Source: Nonlabens sp.
GTDB lineage: Bacteria > Bacteroidota > Bacteroidia > Flavobacteriales > Flavobacteriaceae
DNA: 32,101 bases
Assembly: GCA_020630715.1 (NCBI GenBank)
Contig: JAHDIQ010000013.1
Location: 1 to 32,101 of the forward strand
Direction of reading: 5' to 3'
Numbering within the stretch: position 1 is the first letter of the stretch; every line of letters begins with the position of its first letter. The position numbers were made by a program, and so were the translations under genes. Below are positions 1-7,186 of this stretch, in pieces. The notes beneath the pieces were generated by a model, which saw nothing but the letters and a program-made list of their open reading frames with translations, was not told the DNA's origin and made no database searches.

Positions 1-53
1 TTTGATTTTAGTGAATCCTAAAGATACTCGACAGGCTGCTTTTACATAGATGC

Positions 54-171
54 TATAAAAAATTGCTATTAAGTGTTTAATCCATTGGTTTTTTTATATA
101 TTTAAGGTTACAACAAAACCGAAAATATTGCGCTTTTTACACGCAACTTTTCATATACAAGAACGTTACCT
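54..171 (+). repeat. attC-like site 0, left end degraded
   Basis: The right half (GCAACTTTTCATATAC, six bases, then GTT at 165-167) pairs with the left half TATAAAAAATTGC (54-66). It shows the same two A/C mismatches in the stem as the other sites. The interior, TTAAGTG.TTAATCCA then AAACCGAAAA, is clearly homologous to attC-like site 1. The left outer arm (about 40-53) no longer matches, and no AAC box is found at the expected place, so this site is probably decayed on the left or its upstream neighbour was lost. Confidence 0.6.
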
Positions 172-343
172 GCAAGCGAATCCAGCCACACAGTCAAGCA
201 CATTTCATTTTGCTCGTACCTCACAAAACAAAAAGAGCTTGCCTTTTCCCAACGCTTAATCCGAACAAAAATCAGAATTAAATAGGAATTTAAAAAAATG
301 TCCGTAAATTTGTCCGTGTACGTAAAAACGTCCGTAAATAATT
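165..343 (+). promoter_or_regulatory. Leader of the R-M cassette with GTCCGTAAA iterons
   Basis: This is the noncoding leader of cassette 1. Near the methyltransferase start are four related decamers: TGTCCGTAAA at 299, TGTCCGTGTA at 311, TGTACGTAAA at 317 and CGTCCGTAAA at 329. Starts are 12 bp apart (299 to 311, 317 to 329). The ATG follows at 344. Direct repeats this close to a start suggest an operator. Because the encoded protein begins with an integrase arm-type DNA-binding domain, whose known targets in integrases are short direct repeats, autoregulation is a reasonable inference. The rest of the leader shows nothing else recognisable. Confidence 0.45.
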
Positions 344-2551
344 ATGGCAACAATTAATTTTTATTTAGACAAGGCTGACAAAAAAGGGTTCGCACCAATT
401 CATCTACGAATCAACTGCAACGGAAGTCAAGTTAAAATTTCAACTGGTAAAAAAATAGAACCGAAAAACTTCGATAAATCAAAACAAAAAGCAATTGGAT
501 TGTCTGTAGAATCACACGAAATCAATCATTATTTGGATTTTCTAAGAGAACGAGCAGATGAACTTCTGCACCATTCCAACAAAAAGACTTTTATTCAAGA
601 CGAAGTTAAAAGCGTTTTAAATGAACACATAGAAAATTATAAAGAAAATAGTAATGTAAATATTGTAAAAGAACAGGTTTCGCTTTACGGAAAACCATTC
701 ACTTTTGTTGATTTATTTGCAGGAGCTGGTGGTTTTAGTGAGGGATTTTTACAAGCTGAACATAATAACAAATTCTTTGATTTTGTAGTAGCTAACGATA
801 TAAATGAAAATTGCGAACTCACTCACGTTGTTCGTTACAATCATCAATTGGGTTTAGATGCTAAATTTCTCCAACAAGATATTACTGAACCAGACTTTTT
901 AGACAATTTGTTAGAAAAAATAGATGGTCGAAAAATAGACGTTGTTTGTGGTGGACCACCTTGTCAAAGTTTTAGCCTTGCAGGAAAAAGAAAGAAATTC
1001 GACAAAAAAGACGACTTATTTTCTCATTATTTAGAAGTCATTAAGGTTTTACAGCCGAAATACTTCATAATGGAAAATGTAAAAGGCATTTTAACAAAAG
1101 AAAACGGTAAGATAAAAGAACTTATAATAAAAGAGATAAACTCTATTGTTGACATTAAAGAGATTCCTTCACTTACATCTTTTATAAAAAAGGTACGAGA
1201 TGAATCAAATTCTTTTCTATTTGACAGCATTATAAAACGTGTTGAACTTGAAAAGTTACTCGAAAAAGATAAAGAAAGCGGAAAAGCTGATTTTATCAAT
1301 TTTGTAGAAAATAGATTTAGAAAATTAACCCCAAAAATTGCAGATTACAAAACCAGTAAAACGGACGAGAATATAAATACTATTCGTCACGGCTTTAACC
1401 TTTTAGCGCGAGCGAAAGAATGGGAAAAACTGAAACGTGATATTATAAAAGAAAAAGACTTTTGCAATATTGATAGTGATAATTTTGTAAATGCTTTTAC
1501 TGATTTCCTAACAGAAATCAGTTCAGAAAATGTTATATCGAAAATTGAAAATGCTTTCAAAATCTTAAAAGTTCCAAATACTTATAAAAAAGATTGTGAT
1601 GACATCATTACTGCGTTAAAAATCTATACAACTTCTTTTGATGAGTCAATCGAGATATTAAAATCCCATTGCAATAAATCACAGAAAAAGGAATTAGAAA
1701 CTATTCTTGAAAGTATTAGACTTTACAAAATCGAAAAACCTTTTGTCGCTAACGCCTCAAATTATGGTGTTCCACAAAATAGAGAAAGAGTGCTTTTCAT
1801 TGGTTGTCGCAAAGACCAAAAATATATTTCTGAAATTCCTGCAACCGTTTCTGAAGAAGAAAAGGTTACCATTTTTGAAGCTTTGTATGATTTAGATTTT
1901 ATCGGTAACAATCAAGAAGCTCACCGATACGAATTAGTTGATATTTCAACTCAATACAATGGAACCGCAAAGAAAATGGCTAAACTTTTAAAGAAAAGAA
2001 AAATTGATGGAAAGCCAATTTCTAAAGGTGGAAAATCTTTTGCAGAATGGTCAAGAAAAGGTAGATTAATTCAACGTTTCAAACCTCAAACAAAACCTTT
2101 TTACGTAAGGAATACAGAAGCACTTGAAAATGGGGAAAAGTATTTCGACATACTCAATAATCACAAAACAAGTAATCAAAACGAAACAGTTATTGAGAGA
2201 CTTGGAGTTATTTTAAAAAATGGAGATTATAAAAAAGCGCAACCTGAATTAGAAAAATTAGGTCTTTCGACAAACAAGCGAAATTATAATGTTTTAAAAC
2301 CAGATGAACAAAGCTCTACAATAATGACCATCGCAGATGATTATATTCATTACAATTCGCCAAGGTCTTTAACAGTTAGAGAAATGGCACGTTTACAGTC
2401 TTTTGACGACTCTTTTGTATTTCAAGGGAAACGTTCAACAGGAGGAAATAATAGAAAAACGGAAGTGCCACAATACACTTTAGTTGGTAACGCTGTTCCA
2501 CCTTTATTAGCACGAGCAGTCGCAAGTGAAATTTTAAAACATATCAAGTGA
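344..2551 (+). CDS. DNA (cytosine-5) methyltransferase with N-terminal integrase-type arm-DNA-binding domain
   Basis: Modification enzyme of a restriction-modification pair, methylating cytosine C5 using S-adenosylmethionine. Motif I DLFAGAGG is at 123-130, motif IV GGPPCQSF at 203-210 with catalytic Cys207, motif VI ENVKG at 244-248, motif VIII NYGVPQNRER at 473-482, a target-recognition stretch at about 490-650, and RSLTVREMARLQSF plus YTLVGNAVPP (motifs IX and X) near the C-terminus. Two features are odd. Residues 1 to about 100 (MATINFYLDK, HLRINCNGSQVKISTGKKI) resemble the arm-DNA-binding domain that starts many Bacteroidota tyrosine integrases, but no integrase catalytic domain follows. 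About 215 residues, helical and charged, separate motifs VI and VIII, where a few dozen is usual. The stop overlaps the GTG start of the endonuclease by 4 bp. Target sequence is unknown; the CCWGG or CCSGG class is suggested only by the partner's family. Confidence 0.9.
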   Translation: MATINFYLDKADKKGFAPIHLRINCNGSQVKISTGKKIEPKNFDKSKQKAIGLSVESHEINHYLDFLRERADELLHHSNKKTFIQDEVKSVLNEHIENYKENSNVNIVKEQVSLYGKPFTFVDLFAGAGGFSEGFLQAEHNNKFFDFVVANDINENCELTHVVRYNHQLGLDAKFLQQDITEPDFLDNLLEKIDGRKIDVVCGGPPCQSFSLAGKRKKFDKKDDLFSHYLEVIKVLQPKYFIMENVKGILTKENGKIKELIIKEINSIVDIKEIPSLTSFIKKVRDESNSFLFDSIIKRVELEKLLEKDKESGKADFINFVENRFRKLTPKIADYKTSKTDENINTIRHGFNLLARAKEWEKLKRDIIKEKDFCNIDSDNFVNAFTDFLTEISSENVISKIENAFKILKVPNTYKKDCDDIITALKIYTTSFDESIEILKSHCNKSQKKELETILESIRLYKIEKPFVANASNYGVPQNRERVLFIGCRKDQKYISEIPATVSEEEKVTIFEALYDLDFIGNNQEAHRYELVDISTQYNGTAKKMAKLLKKRKIDGKPISKGGKSFAEWSRKGRLIQRFKPQTKPFYVRNTEALENGEKYFDILNNHKTSNQNETVIERLGVILKNGDYKKAQPELEKLGLSTNKRNYNVLKPDEQSSTIMTIADDYIHYNSPRSLTVREMARLQSFDDSFVFQGKRSTGGNNRKTEVPQYTLVGNAVPPLLARAVASEILKHIK

Positions 2552-3729
2552 GAAAACTTACAGACGAAGAACAAGAAAAAATAAAATTACTGACCAAAAA
2601 CCAAGTTTCTCTTACTTTAATTGAGCCAACCGAAACCGGATTGAAAAAATCCATTATGGATGCGACTGGTTCAGTTCGTAGCTATTTAAAAACTGAAAAC
2701 ATCCACGATTATGAATTGCAAAATCAAGGAACAGAAAGTAAAATAGTCATTCCAACAGTCATTCATACTGGATTTAAAACCATAAAGTCCAAAGCATCTT
2801 TGTATCGGCCTTTAACAAAAAAAGGAGACCCAAGAATTTGGTTTTATAGTTTAACAAAGGTTGCTGACCCAAATGATATAATAGCAATCACATATTTTAA
2901 CGATAATTTTCAGGTATTTAACTTGACAAAATTAGACATCCAAGAATTGATTAATTCTTCCATTCTAAATCCATTTCAAGAGTTAATTAATGCAATTAAT
3001 ACAACTGAGAACGAAGTCGCTTTTGAGCTTTTGGCTATGTTAAGAAAAATAGCAAATGCTGGTCCAATTCCTTCAATGGTTGAAGCTGACACTTCGGTTG
3101 GAAGAACACTTGAAACGGCACTCGGAATTGACATTAATTCCTCTAAACAACCAGATTATAAAGGAATTGAACTTAAATCATTTAGGAACAGCAGAACAAA
3201 TCGAAAAAATCTATTTGCACAAGTTCCAGATTGGAAATTAAGTAAATTTAAAAGTTCGGCAGAAATTCTTGATAATTTCGGTTATGAACGAGAAGATGAT
3301 TTTAAACTGTATTGTACAGTTTCGGCAATTACGAGAAACTCGCAAGGATTGAATTTAAGAATCGATAGTGATATTAAACAACTGATTGAAAACTCTGATA
3401 AACCAGAGGTTGGCGATTTTGTAGTTTGGACGTTAGACAAACTTCATAATCAACTAAAGTCAAAACATAAAGAGACCTTTTGGGTAGAAGCCGAAAGTAC
3501 CAGAATAAATGACCGAGAGCATTTTCAATATAAGTTGGTAGAACATACCAAAAAGCCAATCACTTCTCAATTTGATTTGTTAATTGAGCAAGGAATTATA
3601 ACACTTGACCATTTAATAAAGCGAAACTCAAAAGGAAAGGTTGTCGAAAAAGGTCCGTTATTTAAAATAAAACCGAAAGGAATTGAATTATTGTTTCCGC
3701 CAAGTGAAAGTTATAATTTAATGACATAG
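2548..3729 (+). CDS. MvaI/BcnI-family type II restriction endonuclease
   Basis: Restriction partner of the preceding methyltransferase. The diagnostic stretch GRTLETALGI, then PDYKGIELKS (residues 202-211), matches the PD-(D/E)xK active site of the MvaI/BcnI family, with Asp203, Glu208 and Lys210 as likely catalytic residues. MvaI (CCWGG) and BcnI (CCSGG) act as monomers that nick each strand in turn; applying this here is inference. The protein has 393 residues, longer than MvaI or BcnI (about 240), with an N-terminal region of roughly 170 residues I do not recognise. The start is GTG at 2548 inside GTGA, overlapping the methyltransferase stop, so translation is likely coupled. Both genes sit within one cassette. 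Confidence 0.8.
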   Translation: MRKLTDEEQEKIKLLTKNQVSLTLIEPTETGLKKSIMDATGSVRSYLKTENIHDYELQNQGTESKIVIPTVIHTGFKTIKSKASLYRPLTKKGDPRIWFYSLTKVADPNDIIAITYFNDNFQVFNLTKLDIQELINSSILNPFQELINAINTTENEVAFELLAMLRKIANAGPIPSMVEADTSVGRTLETALGIDINSSKQPDYKGIELKSFRNSRTNRKNLFAQVPDWKLSKFKSSAEILDNFGYEREDDFKLYCTVSAITRNSQGLNLRIDSDIKQLIENSDKPEVGDFVVWTLDKLHNQLKSKHKETFWVEAESTRINDREHFQYKLVEHTKKPITSQFDLLIEQGIITLDHLIKRNSKGKVVEKGPLFKIKPKGIELLFPPSESYNLMT

Positions 3730-3845
3730 CGGAATTGCCAACGCTGAAAGCCATACACATTTCCAGTCGCGCCATCCAAGCTACACCAAAACTGTAAAAG
3801 AGTATGTCTTTGCCAACGCTAGCAAGTTTGCGGAAAAACGCCAGC
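3730..3845. other. Noncoding 3' tail of the R-M cassette
   Basis: About 115 bases lie between the endonuclease stop and the attC-like site. They are more G+C-rich than the flanks and contain GCCAACGCT twice (3736 and 3811 areas). No gene or clear hairpin is seen; this may be debris of an older cassette junction. Confidence 0.3.
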
Positions 3846-3979
3846 CAGGTAACAACGTATATAAAAAATAGCGGTTTAAGTGCTTAATCCAAAGTGATTT
3901 TCATAAATTTAAAGCCAGTACTAAACCGAAAAGTTAGTGTTTAAAAATCCGCTACTTTTCATATACAACACCGTTGCCA
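3846..3979 (+). repeat. attC-like site 1
   Basis: Outer boxes are CAGGTAAC on the left and GTTGCCA on the right. After AAC plus three bases comes GTATATAAAAAATAGCGG. Before GTT and six unpaired bases comes CCGCTACTTTTCATATAC. The two arms form an 18-bp stem with only two mismatches (stem positions 7 and 12), both A opposite C on the top strand and therefore G-T wobbles on the bottom strand. The arms enclose a loop of about 80 bases homologous to site 0. Unequal spacers of 3 and 6 bases recall the unpaired central spacer of integron attC sites. Confidence 0.7.
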
Positions 3980-3991
3980 CCAATTTCAAAA

Positions 3992-4948
3992 ATGAACAGA
4001 CAATTAAAGAACATACTTATTGCAATTGGAATTCCAACTCTTTATGCAATAGTTTTAAGATTAGCTTTCGGAGTTAAAGATTGGAATGAATTATTTTCAG
4101 TAATGTCTGTTACATTCCTTTTTCTTCTTCCAACAATAGTCGGTGCATTAACCGTTTATCTTTCAGATAAAAATAAAGTTGAAAAACTATGGTATCGAAT
4201 TTTCACACCTTGGATTCCAATAATTTTATTTCTCATTATCACACTTGCTTTAGCAATTGAAGGTTGGGCGTGTTGGTTAATGATTCTTCCTGTTTTCTTA
4301 ATAGCTGCATCAATTGGAGGATTAATTGGAGGTTATTTAAAATTAAAAAGAAGAAATGACAGACTAAACATTTCGTTACTAATTCTTATTCCATTCCTAA
4401 TTTCACCAGTTGAACAATTAATTGAAAAGATTCCAGGAACATATAAAGCTTATACTTATATAGATATTAATTCAAGTGCTGAGAAAATCTGGGAAAATGT
4501 AACAAGAGTTAAAACGATTGAAAAAAATGAAGATACTGGATATTTGACAGAATTTTTGGGATTCCCAAGACCTTTAAAAGCTGAATTAAATTATAATGGA
4601 GTTGGTGCTTATCGAGAAGCAATTTTCACAAACGGACTAATATTCAGAGAAACCGTTACAGAATATGAGGAGAATAAGAAAATGGTCTTTTCAATTAAGG
4701 CTAATACTTACGAAATACCATCTACGACTCTTGACGAACACATTCTAATCGGAGGAGAATATTTTGATGTACTAAATGGGACATATGAACTTGAAAAACT
4801 TACTGAAGGAAAATATCGTTTACATTTATATAGTAATTTCAAAATGAATACAACTTTTAATTTTTATGCTGGTTGGTGGGGAAAAATAATAATGAAAGAT
4901 ATTCAAAACAATATACTGAAAGTTGAAAAGAAACGAGCAGAAGAATAA
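3992..4948 (+). CDS. Membrane protein with C-terminal SRPBCC (START-like) domain, cassette gene
   Basis: The N-terminal part (about 1-150) has four hydrophobic segments, for example ILIAIGIPTLYAIVLRLAF, VTFLFLLPTIVGALTVYL and WIPIILFLIITLALAI. The C-terminal part from YKAYTYIDINSSAEKIWENV onward fits an SRPBCC/polyketide-cyclase-like fold, a hydrophobic-ligand-binding cup. The ligand is unknown. I chose ATG at 3992; a TTG at 3974 is in frame but lies inside the GTTGCC recombination box, so it would change with each cassette exchange. It is the only gene of cassette 2. It has no visible promoter of its own, which is usual for cassette genes. Role unknown. Confidence 0.7.
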   Translation: MNRQLKNILIAIGIPTLYAIVLRLAFGVKDWNELFSVMSVTFLFLLPTIVGALTVYLSDKNKVEKLWYRIFTPWIPIILFLIITLALAIEGWACWLMILPVFLIAASIGGLIGGYLKLKRRNDRLNISLLILIPFLISPVEQLIEKIPGTYKAYTYIDINSSAEKIWENVTRVKTIEKNEDTGYLTEFLGFPRPLKAELNYNGVGAYREAIFTNGLIFRETVTEYEENKKMVFSIKANTYEIPSTTLDEHILIGGEYFDVLNGTYELEKLTEGKYRLHLYSNFKMNTTFNFYAGWWGKIIMKDIQNNILKVEKKRAEE

Positions 4949-4956
4949 AAAACTGG

Positions 4957-5090
4957 TGGCAACACCGTATATAATTTATTGCTGGCTTCTCGCCTACTTA
5001 CGAAAGTCCTCACGGACTTTCTTGGTCGGTAATTATTTACTAAATTAGTTGCTTAAGCCACGCAACAAACCATATACAAACACGTTATCT
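4957..5090 (+). repeat. attC-like site 2
   Basis: The left arm after AAC and ACC reads GTATATAATTTATTGC and then TGGCTT. The right arm, before six unpaired bases and GTT (5084), pairs with it at all but three positions (7, 8 and 12), all A opposite C on the top strand. The right arm also has one extra base next to TTGC, which would be extrahelical, as in integron attC sites. The loop holds the hairpin GAAAGTCC-TCAC-GGACTTTC (5002-5021). It is closely related to site 3. Confidence 0.7.
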
Positions 5091-5111
5091 ATAATTCAAA
5101 AACCAATCTAA

Positions 5112-6086
5112 TTGAAATTTTCAAAACCGAACATTTTGTATCTAATCAGAGTATTTTGTAGATATTATATTGCATATCAGATGTTTTCTTATGCATTTGC
5201 AAAAATACTTAAGTCACAATTTAATTTAGGCTTGTCATCAACTATTGATGAAAGTTTGAACAGTCTAAATGGACTTATGCTTACTTGGTACTACTATGGA
5301 TATTCTAGAACTTATGGTTTAGTCATCGCATTTACTCAGATTACAGCAGCTATTCTAATATTATTTAGAAAAACTGAACGAATTGGTATTGTACTTTTTT
5401 TGAGTTTTATGATAAACATATTGTTTATAAACTATTTTTATGAAATTGATGGAGCTAAATCAATGTCAATTAGGCTGACAATAATGGGTATCTTTTTATT
5501 ATTTTCTGATTGGAAAGCTTTTAAAAATTATTTCTTTAAATCAAATTTAAAGGAAAAATTAATCCCTAGTATTATTCCATTAAAAGTTAAAAATATTTAT
5601 TGGTTAAAATTTTTAATTATCCCATTCATTATATTTCATTCTTATAAATACATAACCGATATTAAAAAAGACTTTTTAGTTAAAAATGAACTTTTTGGAG
5701 TATGGGAAATAACACCTAGAAACTCAAATAATAGATTAGACAAATTATATATTGATTACGATAATGGAATAAAAGTCCGAGACACTTTAGATAATTTTTA
5801 CTACGGCGATTTAGAATTAAATAATAAAACTAAAACATTAAGTTTTAATGTACAACACTATTCTGATCGTGCTTATTATTTTATTGCAGATAGTATAGAT
5901 AAAATAGAAGTTGAGAAGGAAAAGATAAAAAGTATTAGAAAAGATATTAGAAACTTTTACAACAAAAAAAATAATTCTTTGCCGATAAAAATGGATTTGA
6001 ATTATAAATTAAAAGGAGATACTTTGATAATAATTGGAGAAAAAGAACATAAGTATTTGAATATAACAAAGGAATATAGGAACTAA
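5112..6086 (+). CDS. DoxX-like membrane protein with C-terminal soluble domain, cassette gene
   Basis: Single gene of cassette 3. Residues about 5-140 contain four hydrophobic segments in a DoxX-like arrangement (YLIRVFCRYYIAYQMF, TYGLVIAFTQITAAILILF, GIVLFLSFMINILFI, LTIMGIFLLFS). A fifth segment at about 165-180 precedes a polar region of about 145 residues that could be beta-rich (GVWEITPR, GDLELNNKTKTLSFNV). TTG at 5112 is taken as the start because it restores a full first membrane segment; the next ATG is 23 codons on and would cut it. Function is unknown; DoxX-like proteins are linked to respiratory or redox membrane processes, but nothing here specifies a substrate. Confidence 0.6.
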   Translation: MKFSKPNILYLIRVFCRYYIAYQMFSYAFAKILKSQFNLGLSSTIDESLNSLNGLMLTWYYYGYSRTYGLVIAFTQITAAILILFRKTERIGIVLFLSFMINILFINYFYEIDGAKSMSIRLTIMGIFLLFSDWKAFKNYFFKSNLKEKLIPSIIPLKVKNIYWLKFLIIPFIIFHSYKYITDIKKDFLVKNELFGVWEITPRNSNNRLDKLYIDYDNGIKVRDTLDNFYYGDLELNNKTKTLSFNVQHYSDRAYYFIADSIDKIEVEKEKIKSIRKDIRNFYNKKNNSLPIKMDLNYKLKGDTLIIIGEKEHKYLNITKEYRN

Positions 6087-6094
6087 AAAACTAT

Positions 6095-6227
6095 AGATAA
6101 CACCGTATAAAATTAATTGCTAGTTTCTAGCCTATTCACGAAAGTCCTCGCGGACTTTCTATCTGTGATTTATTTGCTAACTTTAGTGCTTAAATTACGC
6201 AACTAATCTTATACAAAAACGTTGTAG
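6095..6227 (+). repeat. attC-like site 3
   Basis: The left arm after AAC and ACC reads GTATAAAATTAATTGC. The right arm pairs with it at all but stem positions 7 and 12, again A opposite C on the top strand, and has one extrahelical base next to TTGC. The stem sequence differs from sites 1 and 2 but stays paired, so the arms have changed together. The loop carries GAAAGTCC-TCGC-GGACTTTC (6140-6159). The right box is GTTGTAG at 6221. Confidence 0.7.
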
Positions 6228-6251
6228 CACATTTAAACCAAACATTAAACT

Positions 6252-6944
6252 ATGGGATTATTTTTATCAATGTCCGGAATAATTGGAAAATCCGAAACGG
6301 AAGTTGAAAACTGCCTGCGAAAGTATGCGGAAAATAATTCTGGCGGATTAGAAAGTGCTGAACTCAACCATTTAGACGATAATTTCTGTGTAATAAGTGA
6401 AAATAAAAATAACACCGTAATATTCTATCCGTACGGATTTTTAGAATGGGATGATATTTCTATTTTCATTTCGGCTGAACTAAAATGTCCTGTTTTCTCA
6501 TTTCATATTCACGATGGCGATTTATGGATGTATTTACTTTATAACAATGGAAAAGTAATTGACCAATTCAATCCTATTCCAGATTATTGGGACGATAATT
6601 TGAGCGAAAAAGAAATCGCTGAACAAAAGGGAAATGCCAAATTGATTTCGGAATTGATACCAAACTTAAAAATTGAGGATATTGACAAATATCTCGTCAG
6701 ATGGAATTTAGAAGATGACGAACGGAAAGCGTATCCTGATGACGAATTTGAAAACATTGATTGGCAAGTAGTTGATTTTATGAAAAAAATTGGACTTGAA
6801 TATCCGATTGATGACTCGGACAAACCGAAAGGACAAGTATTTCGATTATGGACAAAGGAATTGAAAAAAGCAAATTCTGAACAGAAACCAATTAACTCGG
6901 AAAAGTCGAAAAAGAACAAATCTTGGTGGATATTTTGGGAATAA
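6252..6944 (+). CDS. Uncharacterised 230-residue cassette protein
   Basis: I do not recognise the family with confidence. The protein is acidic and soluble-looking, without signal peptide or membrane segment. It has a central conserved-looking stretch (FSFHIHDGDLWMYLLYNNGK, then FNPIPDYWDD, about 93-117), an acidic helical middle and a Lys/Ser-rich tail ending in WWIFWE. The HIHDGDLWMY region would be the place to look for family membership. It starts at ATG 6252, about 20 bases after the GTTGTAGCAC box, and is the only gene of the last unit, ending six bases before GTGCTACAAC. A role as an immunity or stress protein is possible but unsupported. Confidence 0.6.
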   Translation: MGLFLSMSGIIGKSETEVENCLRKYAENNSGGLESAELNHLDDNFCVISENKNNTVIFYPYGFLEWDDISIFISAELKCPVFSFHIHDGDLWMYLLYNNGKVIDQFNPIPDYWDDNLSEKEIAEQKGNAKLISELIPNLKIEDIDKYLVRWNLEDDERKAYPDDEFENIDWQVVDFMKKIGLEYPIDDSDKPKGQVFRLWTKELKKANSEQKPINSEKSKKNKSWWIFWE

Positions 6945-6959
6945 AAAACGTGCTACAAC

Positions 6960-7186
6960 AAAGAACTGAGGTAAAAAACAACAATTTCTTTCATTAATTT
7001 GAGACACTATTATTCTAGGCTCATAGATTCATTTGTTTGATTCTGAAGCTTTGTACAGTGCTACATTATATTTTTAACCTACGTAAACACATACCATCAC
7101 AATTCACAAATCATTTCACGTCTAGATTCCCTAATTTTGCACCACGAAAAAACAATCGAACGTAATACCAAATTTAGACTCAACAA
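6960..7186. other. Right junction of cassette region and popT leader
   Basis: The last unit ends with GTGCTACAAC at 6950-6959, but no GTATA arm or pairing partner follows, so the expected attC is missing. A flavobacterial -7-type box, TAATTTTG at 7132-7139, lies about 48 bases before the popT ATG, but no clear TTG box is found at the expected distance upstream. Nothing else is recognised. Confidence 0.4.

Larger units (their letters stand above)
54..6959 (+). mobile_element. Integron-like gene cassette array without integrase (CALIN-like)
   Basis: Four consecutive units, all genes on the + strand, have matching ends: GTTACCTG (165-172) with CAGGTAAC (3846-3853), GTTGCCACCA (3973-3982) with TGGTGGCAAC (4954-4963), GTTATCTAT (5084-5092) with ATAGATAAC (6093-6101), and GTTGTAGCAC (6221-6230) with GTGCTACAAC (6950-6959). 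In integrons, recombination falls between G and TT of GTTRRRY, so the start and end of one cassette are complementary; that is the pattern here. The units are separated by foldable elements of about 130 bp. Implied cassettes are 166-3973, 3974-5084, 5085-6221 and 6222 onward. No tyrosine recombinase gene is visible, and no attC follows the last unit. Calling it an integron is inference; the paired ends and shared elements are seen directly. Confidence 0.75.

Noticed and set aside
344-650. Possible tyrosine integrase gene start
   Set aside because: Only the arm-binding type domain is present; the frame continues into methyltransferase motifs and no R...HxxR...Y catalytic core exists.
3974-3991. 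Upstream TTG start for the SRPBCC cassette gene
   Set aside because: The TTG is part of the GTTGCC recombination box, and the added residues PPISK have no support; ATG at 3992 is better.
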